Shown piece after piece: positions 20,674 through 32,215 of a stretch of DNA of 64,000 nucleotides. The DNA lies in contig OY811978.1 of the NCBI GenBank assembly GCA_963681505.1, forward strand, positions 5,688,586 through 5,752,585, in the 5' to 3' direction. The notes beneath the pieces are model-generated. The model was not told the origin of the DNA. It saw only the letters and a list, made by a program, of their open reading frames with translations, and searched no databases. The stretch comes from Eunapius fragilis. Taxonomy: Eukaryota > Porifera > Demospongiae > Spongillida > Spongillidae. Numbering within the stretch: the first letter of the stretch is position 1; each line of letters begins with the position of its first letter. The translations under genes and the position numbers were made by a program.

Positions 20674-23600
20674 TAGTAGAGTCCGTTAACAGCAATTTTT
20701 AACAAGATTGTTACAGGGTGGATAAAAGCACCAAAACCGGTGTACATGCTCTTTGGGACATATCTATCGATATCAGAAGGGGTGCCACAAAATTGGGATG
20801 GTGCACTCCGAGAAATAACGCCTTGAAATGTGCCATGCCCTCTTTGATGGAACTGAAAACATCTAGCACACTATCTTTTTAAAAGTAATATTCAAAATCA
20901 CACACTGTCTTAGCGCTTTTTTCCACATGTTTTATGAAGCATATCATTCCGACAGCCAACATTTTTTGATTTTAAATTACCTTCTCCACTGAGCTAAGGT
21001 ATACGTATCTTCGTCAATTTTATATTGAGTGCACTTATCACTATTCTAGCTTCGTATACTTTTACATTGTAATGTACTGAGTTAAGCAAAGCAGTGAATT
21101 AGTGGGCGCCGTGTTAAGATGTAAGATTTTCAAGCTCCATGAAATCGTTTCTCTAATTATACATTGCATGGAAAATTAAAAAAAAAACAAACGAGCCTAC
21201 GCGTGTGGATCGATGGATTGGGCGACTTGCGTGATCTGTTTAAAAGGTGGCGGTGATCTCAGATGTCCAGAAGACTCGCTTCAGAGCAACGGATATGAAG
21301 TGTACACAAGCTTCCTAAAAATGGTAGACGAATTTAAAGCTCTGAATGCATTACCAGTTGAGATAGATTTCAAAGGGAATGGTACGGCTGAAATATTTCA
21401 CAGAAACCGAGCAAAATGGCACAAGTCTTGTCACCTTAAGTTTGCGCCCTCTAAACTACACAGAATACGTGAAAGCTTAGCAGGCAAACGTACATGTAGT
21501 GATGAAGTCCCTCGGAAATCAAAGCGCCTAGCTACTTGTAGCGACATTAGCTCTTGTATATTCTGTTTCAAAATGGATGGTAAGCTACATCAGTGTTCTA
21601 CAATGAAGCTTGACACTGAACTCCGATATATGGCTACAGAACTCAATGATACAACATTGCTGGCTAGAATTTCAGGGGGGGATATAGTTGCCATTGAAGC
21701 CAAATATCACATTGAGTGCCTGGTTAAGTACAAGAATTCTTTCAGAAGTGCACAGAGAGCAGCAGCTAGTCAGTGCAGTAAAAAGGATGAAAACAGATGC
21801 CTGCAGGCATTGGTGTTTGCAGAGGTTGTAGCTTATATTGAAAATGAAGTGGAAAATGGAACTAACATCTTTAAGCTTTCTGAACTGCATATGATATATG
21901 AAAACCATCTGCAGAGTGTTGGAATTACCATAACATAATAAGACCAGATTCAAATCACAACTGGCAGCCCATTTTTCTGATTCTTGCCAGGAAACATCAG
22001 ATGGAAGGAATACTTTGCTAGTGTTTAATGATGGTTTTCAGAAACTCCTGTTGGATGCCATGGCAAACAGAGATATTGAATCTGAGGCAATTTCTATGAC
22101 AAAATTAGTAAAGACAATCAGAAAGGATATGCTTGATTGGGCCGAATATGAGTTCAATGGAAAATTCCCACCAGGATGTCAAGAAATGTCTGTACCAGCA
22201 AGTCTAAAAGCTCTTGTTGCTATGCTGCTAAATGGATGTAATGTGCAAAACCAAGAAACTGTGCTATCTCAGCCATGTCTTACTATTGCGCAGTTGATAT
22301 TCTTTAATATGAAGAACAGGCCCTCACAGGGAGCTACTGAAAGGCATGTGAAACATCGTCAACCTCCACTTCCACTGTTTGTTGGCCTTAATGTTCACAC
22401 AGAAACCAGAAGCAGAAAAATGGTTAACACGCTATACAGTCTATGCATCAGTGTCAGTTATCAATGTGTCATTGATTTGGAGAACTCCCTTGCTACAACA
22501 GTCTGCAAGCATTTTGAAGATGAAGGCTTGGTTTGCCCCCCAATACTGAGGAAAGGTCTTTTCACAGTTGGAGCTATGGATAATATTGATCATAATCCTT
22601 CATCTACATCAGCCCAGGGTTCTTTTCATGGTACAGGAATAAGTGTTTTTCAGTTCCCCACTAGTTCTAAAGCAGGACTATGCAGAGATCAATTAGTTTT
22701 TGACAAAGCACATGTTGAACACAAGATGCACTCCCTCCCTGATAAGTACATAATGATTCCAGCAGTAGTTAGCAAATCTGTTGAGCTTTCTGTGCCTGAA
22801 ATCAAGATTTCAGACGTTCCAGTTGCTTTTGAAGCCACCAAAGAAGAGAACAGGTGGATTGAGCATGCAATCCAGCTCATGCAGAAAGATGAATTACAAA
22901 AGAGTGACTCCATTTCATGGGCAGCATATTTCGCATCTCGTCAGCCAGAGACTACTGATCCTGCTGCCCTGATCTCCCTGTTGCTTTTGTTTAACGAGAA
23001 AGCTGCAACATTTGCTATGATTAAGCATGGCATGGATATTCAGAGACAGATCACTGCACATCTCAATCCTGGGCAGATTCCTGTAACAGCATTTGACCAG
23101 CCTTTGTCTGCACTAGCAAAATATGTGCAGTGACAATTTCCTGACATCTATGGAGAGCAACATTATGTTGTGATGTTTGGTGGTCTGCACATTGAAATGG
23201 CCTTGTGGAACACAATTGGAAAACTTCTGGAGGACTCTGGCTGGACAAATGCTTTGTGTGAAGCAGCAGTGGCAAATCCAGGAACTGCTGACTCATTTTT
23301 GAAAGCATCACATTTGAGCAGGACAAGGCATTGTCACCAAATCACAGCTCTTGCCTTATCAAATCTCCAGAAGGATGCCTGGCAGCTTAGAGTGGACATG
23401 GCAAATGAAACCTACATATCATTTGAGATGTGGAAAGAAACCATGATAAAGAAAAGTCCAACGTTTCATTTTGGAATATTATCATGAAATTTGAGATGCT
23501 GGCTCTTATGTTTATACGAGCACACAGAATCCGAGACTTTGCTCTATATGTCTATGCTTTAGATGCTCTAGCACCCTGGTTCTTTTCCTTGGATCGAACC

Positions 23601-26188
23601 AATTACTCAAGATGGATCCCAATTCATATTTGTGATATGAAATCACTGCCAGCAAGCATTAAAGAAGATTTCTCCAAATTCTGGGTACTTCCAAAGACAA
23701 CAAACAGGTTTTCCTGCATGCCACTTGACCAGGGGCATGAGCAGAATAATGAAATTGTGAAAGGATCTGGTGGGGCAGTGGGACTAACAGAGAATCCAGA
23801 TGCATTTCGAAGATGGATGGTTGCAGGGCCTGAGCAGGCCCGACTCCTTTTAGATTTTGAAGCACAGAATTTGGAAAAAGAGACCTCAGTTGGCAAAAAT
23901 CAGCATCATGAACAGAGTTTATCATGTCAGAAAACCTTCAAAACTCAAGTTACAAGTTTATCTGATACTATTGCAAAAATGGGAAACCCTTTTTTAGATG
24001 AATACCCTGAGCTTCTGGTTTTAGATTCTCGGAATTGTGCTAATGAGGATGTAGTTAATACTGTTAACACCATAGAGGAACTAGGCTTTGTTCAATACCA
24101 GAAGTATGTTAAGGATGTTATTTTGGAGAGGAGTGTTTCAATTCATGAAAGCATCAAGAAAAATAATTTGCCTCTTTTTAAGACTCGGACAAAGTTTATT
24201 CCAAATAGCAAACAGCAAACAGCAAATCTGAAAAGTGACTGCAACCTCTTTGGGCAACTGTACATTGCCAGCATGTTTCGTGGTGGGAATTTTTTTCACA
24301 TGAAAATCATTCATGGCCTCCAGCTTTGTCTAACAATGGAAGACTCTATCTTCCAAACAAAGAAATCAGACCTTCTTAACCAGCTGATCATTCGAGATCC
24401 CGTCCAAGCTCCATTATTCTATAATGCCAAAATCTTTGATGGTGCAGCCATAGTGCATGCTCTACCCACACAACAAGTGTCCACCTTTGGAGAATATGCA
24501 GATTATGTATTCATTCGTTGGATAGAGCAGCAGCTGCAGAATTGCAACAGAGTAGACATTGTGTGGGATAAGAGGACAGTATCAAGGAATCTACCAGGGA
24601 AAAAAGAGGTAAAGGAATCAGACGGAAGGTAGGAGAGGGTGTCAAGATCCCTTCCAATTAACGGGATTTTCTTAAGGACCCAAAGAACAAAGAGGAGCTT
24701 TTCAACCTGTTGACTGAAAAGGTTTCTAGTCACATGTATCAAGATGAAAAATTCGTCTACATTACATCCGGTTAGTGCCTTAATATTAATGCAATTTAAA
24801 GAAATCCTTATTCTATTTATTTATATTGTAGGTCAGTCCACTCTGTGCAATGGCACTCCTCAGCATATGCTGCAATGTGATCACGAAGAAGCTGACACTA
24901 GAATGTGTATTCACCTCAAAGATGCTCTTGAGAAAGGTGCAAGGAATATTCTTATAAGAACAGTAGACACAGATGTTGCTGTCATTCTGGTGGGTTTATT
25001 CTTCACACTCCTTACAGAGTACCCTAGTTTTGAGCTATGGGTGCCCTTTTGCATGGGCAAAAGCTATCAGGAGATCAGAATAAACAGTGTGTATGATAAA
25101 CTAGGCAAAGATAAGTCAATGGCACTGCCATGTTTTTCATGCCTTTACTGGATGTGACACCACTTCACAGTTTTTTGGTAAAGGAAAGTCATCTGCATGG
25201 GTAGCTTGGGAATCATTTCCTGAGGCAACAGAGGCATTCAGTTTAATTACCCTTCATCCATTTGTATCACTTGATACCACTTCTGCTGCATTTCAACTTC
25301 TTGAGAGATGCACCTGTGTTCTGTATGACAAAACTACAAATATCAGTTTGGTCAATGAGCTGAGAATGAATCTTTTTTCCCAGAAGTCAGTTTCCATGGA
25401 AAACATGCCCCCTACACAGGTATATAGTATCTTATAATTACAAATTGTGTCAGCCATTATACTTTACTTTCTTTTTCTAGGCTGCACTCCTTGAGCATTG
25501 TAATCGAGCAGTGTACCAAACAAGTATCTGGGCGAAAAGCCTCACATCACAGCAATCTGCATCATCACCAGAAGGATTTGGCTGGACAAGGAGCAGTAGT
25601 ACATGGATACCTCATTGGACACTTCTACCTGAAGCTGCTCAAGCATGCAGAGAACTATTGAAGTGTGGCTGCAAAGCACTGCCTCTCTGCTCAAGTAAGT
25701 GTCGATGTCATAATGCCGGTCTTTTGTGCACTGCATTGTGTAGCTGTACCGGCTCATGTGATCCAGAGGAATAGAAATAAATGCACAATGATGCATGCAT
25801 GTACGAATATACTTGTATACTCATGCAGCGTACTTGATTCACTTACACTGTCCCCCTCTCAATTTTTGGGAAGGAGGCTACTTGATTCACTGAAATACGT
25901 TCATTTCAGCTATAATTTCACAAAGAGTTCATACTGATCCGTCATTTCTTACTTGTATCTCGGTTGTTCGGTGCTGTGGAGCGATGCGGGTGCTATGGAG
26001 CGTCGCGAAGCTGCGGATATATATGGCTTCTCCCGCTCGTTATCAATCCTGCTGTGTATGTCGACTCGGATAAGAAATTGTCAATGGCACCCCTTCTAGA
26101 ATGATTCTACACATTATAATAGATGTATTTCTAAATTTTCATGCTTTTATCCACCGTGTAACGATTTTTTACTTAAGGGACTCCACTA
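20674..26188 (+). mobile_element. 5.5-kb DNA transposon, tentatively Academ-like
   Basis: The ends are inverted: left TAGTAGAGTCCGTTAA and right, in complement, TAGTGGAGTCCCTTAA. A further inverted match further in is GTGCTTTTATCCACCSTGTAAC (21 of 22 alike), and GGCACCCCTTCT marks about 110 bp. The flanks carry GAG at 20671-20673 and 26189-26191, a 3-bp target duplication. It inserted in the gag-like frame of retroelement B. The encoded protein has a PIN-like EADTR...DTD block. Academ elements are reported to have 3-4-bp duplications and some carry an XPG-type nuclease, so that class is a reasonable guess, but it is not proven. Confidence 0.75.
21213..25774 (+). pseudogene. Transposon protein with zinc fingers, PIN-like core and Cys-rich tail
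   Basis: The pieces read in order. 21213-21938 has CVICLKGG...WHKSCH and CIFC...HQCS...RISGGDIVAIEAKYHIEC (two zinc motifs). A one-base shift near 21932 joins 21945-23133 (DIESEAISMTKLVKTIRKDM, AMDNIDHNPSSTSAQGSFHG). An in-frame TGA, at an expected Trp codon, falls at 23131-23133. 23134-23487 has YVVMFGGLHIEMALWNTIGK. A shift near 23465 joins 23470-24590 (RDFALYVYALDALAPWFFSL, KTTNRFSCMPLDQGHEQNNE). After a 61-bp intron (24771-24831) comes HEEADTRMCIHLK...TVDTDVAVILVG. A shift near 25135 and an intron (25420-25480) precede the tail CGCKALPLCSSKCRC, with CTALCSC. It is dead in this copy. The family is widespread in marine invertebrates and uncharacterised. Confidence 0.7.
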
Positions 26189-27220
26189 GAGAGGCCCTAC
26201 CATTACCAGTGGAAGGGCAATGAGGATCAAGCCACATTTAATGACGGCTTGCGTGATCATTTGGGGGAGGCAGAGCTACAAATGTCGTGGGTACTCCTGC
26301 CAAGCTTGCCTTGGAAAAGGCCAAGTAGAGACTACGGATGGGTAAGGACGCTCTGGCCCATAGACAAAAGCTTACTAAGGTTGCGGACCGCTCGGAGCTT
26401 GGGTGGGTGGTGGTGGCGGAGTAAGATGCGGATGTGCTTGCTGCAGATTCTGATGATGAGAAGAGGCTTGAGGGAGCCGAGAGGGTTGCCGAGCGCAAGG
26501 TGGCCGCAAAGAAGAAGAAGAAGGAGGGAGTGGAGAAGACCTGGAATGCGGCGTGGGAGGCGTGAGGGTACTGGCTCAGTGGGATAGCGTTGGAGCACTG
26601 GCTCTAGCAAAGCCATTGTTGTCCCGTCCTGGGGGTTCCGTGGTTTGTTACGGTTGCGGCGAAGCGGGCCATTTCAAGCGGGAATGTCCTAAGAAGCCAG
26701 CGGCAGTGTATCTTTTGGGCAGTGTCGAGTATACGTGTATGGGTACAGGCGGGGGATCCATGTATGAGCAAGGGCAGAGGGGGGGGGGGAGATCTTGTGA
26801 TCAGGAGGTGTTGTGTGGTGATGTGTTGTCTCCTGAGGTGTTTCATGGTGATGTGTTGTCACCTGAGGTGTTGCATGGTGATGTGTTGTCACCTGCGAGG
26901 TGGCAAGGCAGGGAGTGGTTGCCTGACATGCCTCAATGTTCTCCAAGGGATTTAGTTTGCACCCAGAGATGCTGGGAGTTTGCAGAAGCAGACAAGGCTG
27001 TGTCAGACGGCATGGCTGTAAAAGGCAGGGTAAGGCATCACATTCATTTTTGGATGGAGGAGCCCGGATGCCCGGATGGTATTGGTATGCATCGTTTGTG
27101 GTGGAAATTATGAAGTTGCCAGCATGCACCCTTCAGGGAAAATTGGATGGTAACTTATTTGGTAAGAGTGGGCCAAAGAACTGTCTTGAGATTGGGTTTT
27201 TAGGTTGGTCTTAGGTGTGC

Positions 27221-27500
27221 TTGGGGCAAGATTGTGTTACATTGACCAGTGTGTCATAATGTCTGCCTGGGGCAGGAGTGGGTTACGTTGACCAGTGGGT
27301 CAATATGTCTGCCTGGGCAGGTTTGTGTTACATTGACCAGTGAGTGGGTCAATATGTCTGCCTGGGGCGGGTTTGTGTTACATTGACCAGTGGGTCAATA
27401 TGTCTGCCTGGGGCAGGGTGGTGTTACATTGACCAGTGGGTCAATGTTTCTGCTTGACGCAGGATTGTGTCTATTAATCAGTGGGTCAGTAGGGCTGCCG
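27221..27500. repeat. Minisatellite, ~46-bp unit, about 6 copies
   Basis: The unit contains GTTACATTGACCAGTGGGTC and AATATGTCTGCCTGGGGCAGG. Copies differ by small indels and substitutions, and the last copies are more diverged. It occupies the place where RT sequence of the retroelement would be expected. Confidence 0.85.
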
Positions 27501-27626
27501 GAGGCAGTGACAGGCTCAGGAGGCCTATGTTTGACATGGGGTCAAGATTTGGTAGCTGCAGGTGCATGGACTCAGCTGGAGGGTTATAAGGATCCAGAGT
27601 TGCAGGCTGACACTCTCATATCTTAA
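27500..27626 (+). pseudogene. Possible recombinase N-terminal fragment of retroelement B
   Basis: The frame ends AWTQLEGYKDPELQADTLIS. The DPELQ segment resembles the start of the recombinase region in DIRS-type elements. From about 27607 the sequence becomes the 35-bp tail (ACTCTC, then TATCTTAATCTATTTTATC) that also ends the R2-type element at 30402-30437, so the fragment is cut there. Confidence 0.35.
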
Positions 27627-27982
27627 TCTATTTTATCTGTAGGTGTATATTCAACCGTGGAGGAATGAAACTGTAAGAGGTCTTCCAAATACATGAGGAG
27701 GTATTGCCATTAAAAAATAAATCTTCAAGTGTGCACTGACTACCACCTACCTCAATTCCCTCTGTTGAACAGAACAAGAAGTCACTGTCTGTTAATAATT
27801 TTAAACCAATACACTACCTTCACAATCATCAAGGAATCAATCAAGATGCAGGTATGCCTGGTCTTCCAAGTCATTTTCGTTGGAGAACAGAACTTTCCAC
27901 AATGCTCTGATGTCATCTAAAAAGAAATTAAGCATGTCAAATTGCAAGTATTTTAGACCATTTACCTGCCTTCAAGACATGA
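27627..27982. other. No gene recognised
   Basis: AT-rich spacer between retroelement B and the HECT fragment, with no supportable feature. Confidence 0.4.
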
Positions 27983-28460
27983 TCATGGAACACGAAAAAC
28001 CCTTGAAGTTGTGATGGATGTTGCTATAACAATGCGTGGACAACCAATGTTTGTAAGCCCTCCAAAAATTGATCGATCCATCTCAGCCTTTATCTTTAAG
28101 AGGCAATGATAGTCTGTTATGTAAGCAAGTTGACCTCTTTTGATTCTAAGTTCATCATAGAAACAGCTTGATGAAAGCCACTCTCCTGCAGTGCGCATAT
28201 GAATCCTGTTCATTAAGGAAAACAGTTCGGAGCTCATCTGTGTCTTTGGCAACTTTAACCTTCGAAACAAAGAATTCTAAACGACAATTATAAAACAATA
28301 TATCTACCTTCTGAATTATGTCCATTAGGTGTGGTTCAGGCATGTCTGATGCATCTACTTCAATCGAAGTGCATTTGTCAGATACTAGGTATTGAAATAC
28401 ACTGTTGTGGAGAAGAGGAAGCCCACAGCCTCCCTGGGCTATAGACATAGCTATATACAT
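27983..28460 (-). pseudogene. HECT-domain (E3 ubiquitin ligase-like) fragment
   Basis: The minus strand reads LGMYIAMSIAQGGCGLPLLH and VFQYLVSDKCTSIEVDASDM, then DTDELRTVFLNEQD. In other frames it continues as YDELRIKRGQLAYITDYHCL and KIKAEMDRSIFGGL. This is the order of a HECT-type domain as in G2E3-like ligases (xAxAIAQGGxGFPLL...VYxYL, later HxLLxKxKAExDxxxxGL). At least two frame changes are needed, and the catalytic cysteine region downstream is not seen. It is most likely a partial pseudogene or a piece captured by a transposon; a real gene with unrecognised small introns cannot be excluded. Confidence 0.55.
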
Positions 28461-29176
28461 GCCAAGGTGATAAAACTTGTATTGTTTGAACAGTACTACC
28501 GAAATTAGAAAAAGGTAACCACTAGCATAAATGGTTACTGAGGTATGGTCATTTTAAAAATTACCCATATTTTTCACTCTCTGACGTTGGGGATGAAGGG
28601 TACTTTATGATAATAATTTACATGGAGAATGTAGTGCCATCATTCAAATCCCTGATAATCAGTTATGTAATCAGCATAAATTACTGTTAGTGAATCTGTA
28701 TATTTAGAAGATCAGACTCAACATTATAGAATTTTATTCTCTATACTAGTGGCTGATATATTAGCATAATTTATTTTCAATAATTCTGTACTTTGGATTG
28801 CAAAATAGATTAGAGGGTACGATAGTAATAGCCAATATATCGGGAAAAACAATTTGGTAATTATGTTCTTGATTTAATATAAATACATTATACGTTACAT
28901 TTATCTTGTTACTTACAGTAATGGCTCACAAAAGCATAAGTCTCAGCTTACAATAAGGCATCTCATTAGCTAGAAGTGGACAACTTGGACAATAGAAGAT
29001 TTTTATTCATCACTTTAAGCATACATAAGTTGCCACTAATTGCCAATGAATGTGCTTATTTTTTGACACCAACACATTCATAGTACAAGATATCTAATAC
29101 TGAAGACAATACCTTATGCACTGTTCATTGATGTCCCTGCCCGGCCTACAGATTGCAGAGTCACTAAATAAAATAA
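28461..29176. other. No gene; dispersed repeat at 29065-29175
   Basis: AT-rich sequence without coding signals. Its right end is the second copy of the 110-bp block found at 20145-20260, which stops exactly where the next retroelement relic begins. Confidence 0.55.
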
Positions 29177-30412
29177 TATGAGCGGGTTGAGGCCTTGAAG
29201 TTGCTGTCCAAGCTTCAGGATGTTGCCGTCATTGACCCCCAGGTGGCTTTCACCCTACTTCGTGTGTGTGGTAGTTTTTGTAGATTGGCTCACATCGCTC
29301 GGTCCACCCCCCCCCCTCACCCACACACCCCCCCACCAGCTTATCATCAGACCCTTTGCAGATATTTGACATGGCAGTGAAGGAATGTTTTGTCACATTT
29401 TCTGCTTGGAACTCACTGAGCATGCCTGGCAGCAAGCACAGCTGTGTTTGAGGAATGGAGGTTTGGGGTTGCGTTCTTTGGCTTTGCATGCCTGTGCTGC
29501 GTACATTGCTTCTATTAGCTCCTCAGGTTTTGCGGATGTACTGTAGATAACCAACATCTAAAGCATGTTGCGAGCACCTTCAATGGCTTAGTATTTACTC
29601 AAGACACTATTCTCATTGGTCTTACTGTAGACTCGCCCATACTGTCTTTCAAAATTGACACTGAACAGTTCAGAGCTTTTTTAGTTTCCTCATCTCCTGC
29701 TAACAAGGCTCGCCTCTTCTCAGCATCAGCCCTCTCACATCCTCTTGGCTTTCAGTGATGCCTAGTGTAGGGCTTGGTTTACATCTCGACTCCCATGAGT
29801 TCTGTGTGGGCATTAGGTAGTGGTTGGGATTGGATATTTCCAGAGGGCTTTCCTGTTCTCTTTGTCCTAACACAGCATTAGATCTCCTGGGTCACCATGC
29901 TGTTACATGTAAGAAGGGTGGAGATGTGGTCTCACGACATAATCAACTTCGAGATGTCTTTGTTAATCTCTGTAACCACGCCCATCTTGGTGTTCACGTT
30001 AAAGTTGGTAGCAACTCGACACCCGATGGTTCTCGATCCCGCCCAGTTGATGTTTTGGTTCGTGATTGGATTACGGGCAGATTTGCTGCCTTTGATTTCA
30101 CTGTGTCATCCCCCCTTTCTGTTGCCTCACTTAATCAAGCAAGCATCACATCAGGCTTTGCAGCTCTATCAGCAGAAACCCGCAAGCACAAGACTAATGA
30201 TCTCAAATGCAGTGAACTAGGGTGGGTGTGCGTCCCTCTGGCAGTCGAGACATTGGGGGAAGGAGGCTAGGGACACATTTTCCCGTCTAGCAACCCGACT
30301 TGTCATTGGGTCTCCAAAATCAAAGAGCAGCTTTGTGTATGAAATATACAGCAGGCTTAACCTCACCTTGGCCAGGTCTGTTGTGAGAGCAATTATGGCC
30401 CGGACTCTCGTA
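29177..30412 (+). pseudogene. R2-type retroelement: RT thumb, zinc knuckle and endonuclease
   Basis: The 5' piece ERVEALKLLSKLQDVAVIDP and VAFTLLRVCGSFCRLAHIAR is the region behind the RT catalytic core. After several stops, 29824-30270 has CSLCPNTALDLLGHHAVTC (CCHC zinc knuckle), GGDVVSRHNQLRD and SRSRPVDVLVRDW. GRFAAFDFTVSSP then completes the R...PD-x(n)-D pattern of a restriction-like endonuclease. KCSELGWVCVPLAVE and LNLTLARSVVRAIMARTLVS finish the protein at a stop near 30408. This endonuclease nicks the target for target-primed reverse transcription. The copy is 5'-truncated and dead. R2/Hero-like is inferred from domain order. Confidence 0.7.
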
Positions 30413-30539
30413 TCTTAATCTATTTTATCTGTAGGTGTGTAGTCCATAAATTATTTATTATAATGAATTAAGACAAGATATACAAGACAATACACGAATC
30501 GAATAAATGCTATTACAGAATTATTATTATTATTTTCAC
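30413..30539. other. Junction of two tail-to-tail retroelements
   Basis: The 35-bp tail (to about 30437) of the plus-strand copy is followed by AT-rich sequence before the 3' end of the minus-strand copy. No other feature. Confidence 0.45.
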
Positions 30540-30739
30540 TAAAAATATTCTATCCTATGTTTTATACCTACACTAGAGCTCGTCCCAAGATGCCCTGGCA
30601 ATAAACCTGATGAGAGACATATTTACATGGCTATATATCTCCAACAAAAGGTCTGACTTATGGCTGGTCTGGGGGCCTCCTTCACTTAATTGCCATACGT
30701 CTCCACTGCTAGAGGAATGCACAACCACCCCAAATCCTG

Positions 30740-31177
30740 TCACCTAGCATCTTTGGTTGTGTGTTTCCTGGCTTCAGCAACACGACCAGCTGCTCCCTCA
30801 TAGATACTAGATATGTTTAGGATGGCTGGGGTAAAGGGTGAGGTGACGATAACATCAAAAGCAGCAGGGTGGCCTCTGTCCCAACTCTGAACAAGGATGT
30901 CTGCTGGGCGGGAGTTGGTATTCTCCCTGCTCAAGCCGTAACCGACCTCTATCTTCACAGAGAGGTGAGCCCAGCGACAGAATCCTGCCAGGATGTCATG
31001 CCGGAGGTTGTGCCGAGTGACCACGAAACCTCCATGCCTACAAGAAACTGCATGATGTCCTAGGGGGTCAAGGACCGTGTCCGGGCAAAAAGGGTAACAG
31101 GAACCTCCTGCTGTGTTCAGACCAAGCCACCATCTGAGAGCCATCTGACATTCTGCTGAATCCAAATGTAAGTTCAA
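30740..31177 (-). pseudogene. R2-type zinc knuckle and restriction-like endonuclease
   Basis: A 145-codon open frame reads ALRWWLGLNTAGGSCYPFCP, DPLGHHAVSCRHGGFVVTRH and WAHLSVKIEVGYGL. NTNSRPADILVQSWDRGHPA and AFDVIVTSPFTPA follow, then GAAGRVAEARKHTTKDAR. The CCHC knuckle and the R...P-A-D...FD endonuclease residues are all present. Downstream, CQDLGW and the AVETYGNW region are frame-shifted (30560-30735). Confidence 0.7.
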
Positions 31178-32013
31178 ACCTGGGGAGGGAATAGTAGATA
31201 TCCAAGAACCTTCAAAGGGGGCTGAACTGAAAGGAGACGTGCCTTATTAACTTGGGAGGAGGACAGTAAAGATTGAAAAGCGAGCCCATCTACTTTTTAG
31301 ACAAGCTACTTTGAGGTGGAGGAGAAGCAAGTATCGCCTCAATTATGATATCATCCTGGGGAGACACCTGAGAGTTGAAATGGGTAACTGCCTGCTGCAA
31401 GTCAACGTTATCAAGATTACCCAACCCAGACCCCAAAGCAGCCAAAGAGAAGATGAAAGCTGCAGGGGAGTGCCCTGATAATGAACGAAGACCAAAACCT
31501 CCCATACTGGGACTGAGTTGAGCCTGTGTCCAATTGGAATCGGGGATGTCTACAGCTAGACATGAAGAGAGGCAAGATCGAACGTCGTCATCCCAAAACG
31601 TCAAGGAATCTGAACAGTGGCTTGGGGGAGTGGTGCGTGACAGATGAACATGTTTGCCCAAACTTGCACACAAGCGTAGAAGTGAGAAGGCCACATGAAG
31701 ATCAATATTGGCAACTTCCGTTACAGCCTTGAGTAAAACCTTAGAGTGGGCATTTCTCTCCGCTAGAAACTTGAATGAGATCTCCCAAAGGGGACTCCAG
31801 AATAACCATATAGGATGGAGAGATAACTTTAGGTGGGAAAAAGGGAATTCCCTTTTCTGCTGAGAAGTTCACATTTCTGGAGATTGATTTGTAGTCCAAG
31901 GTATGGACCCAGCTCCTCCAGGGCACAAATCACTACTTGTCTATCCCCGGCAATGGCACCATCATCAAGATACCAGGCCTCTAGGGAAATGTCAATACAA
32001 CCATCATTGGCCT

Positions 32014-32215
32014 TGTCGTGTTCTCAGAGAAACAGGATTCCAACGAATATAATTTCAGGAATAGGTATGGCGAATCACGCTAATCATGTATCTACACACT
32101 AACGAACAGAGACCAAAAATGCACCATCTAGGAAAGCAATAACCTGAATACACACGTGTTATCATGTGTGCATGCGAGGTAGAATAGTCAGTGATGAACT
32201 TTGCTGGCCACAATA
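32014..32215 (-). repeat. 3' LTR of Gypsy-1
   Basis: 202 bp, the same length as the 5' LTR, with a handful of substitutions (for example TATTG instead of TGTTG at its start). It is flanked on its outer side by the target duplication. Confidence 0.9.

Larger units (their letters stand above)
20507..27120 (+). pseudogene. DIRS/Ngaro-like gag-RT remnant, split by a DNA transposon
   Basis: The 5' part (20507-20673) encodes MSTGESSTASTAGVDLLVNP and a QRELHAELKAAQEEAAEKAD coil. The frame is interrupted by the transposon at 20674-26188 and resumes at 26192. Removing the insert and one copy of the GAG duplication would leave the frame unbroken. The 3' part gives YHYQWKGNEDQATFND, DALAHRQKLTKVADRSELGW (with a stop three residues on), SDDEKRLEGAERVAERK, a lysine-rich stretch and a CCHC zinc knuckle CYGCGEAGHFKREC at about 26650-26690. 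A 27-30-bp triplication (GDVLSPEVxH) follows at 26810-26895, then AVKGRVRHHIHFW, the start of an RT-like segment. The remaining RT and RNase H are deleted. Confidence 0.7.

Noticed and set aside
21672..21953. Minus-strand frames inside the DNA transposon gene
   Set aside because: Antisense shadows of a recognised protein-coding frame.
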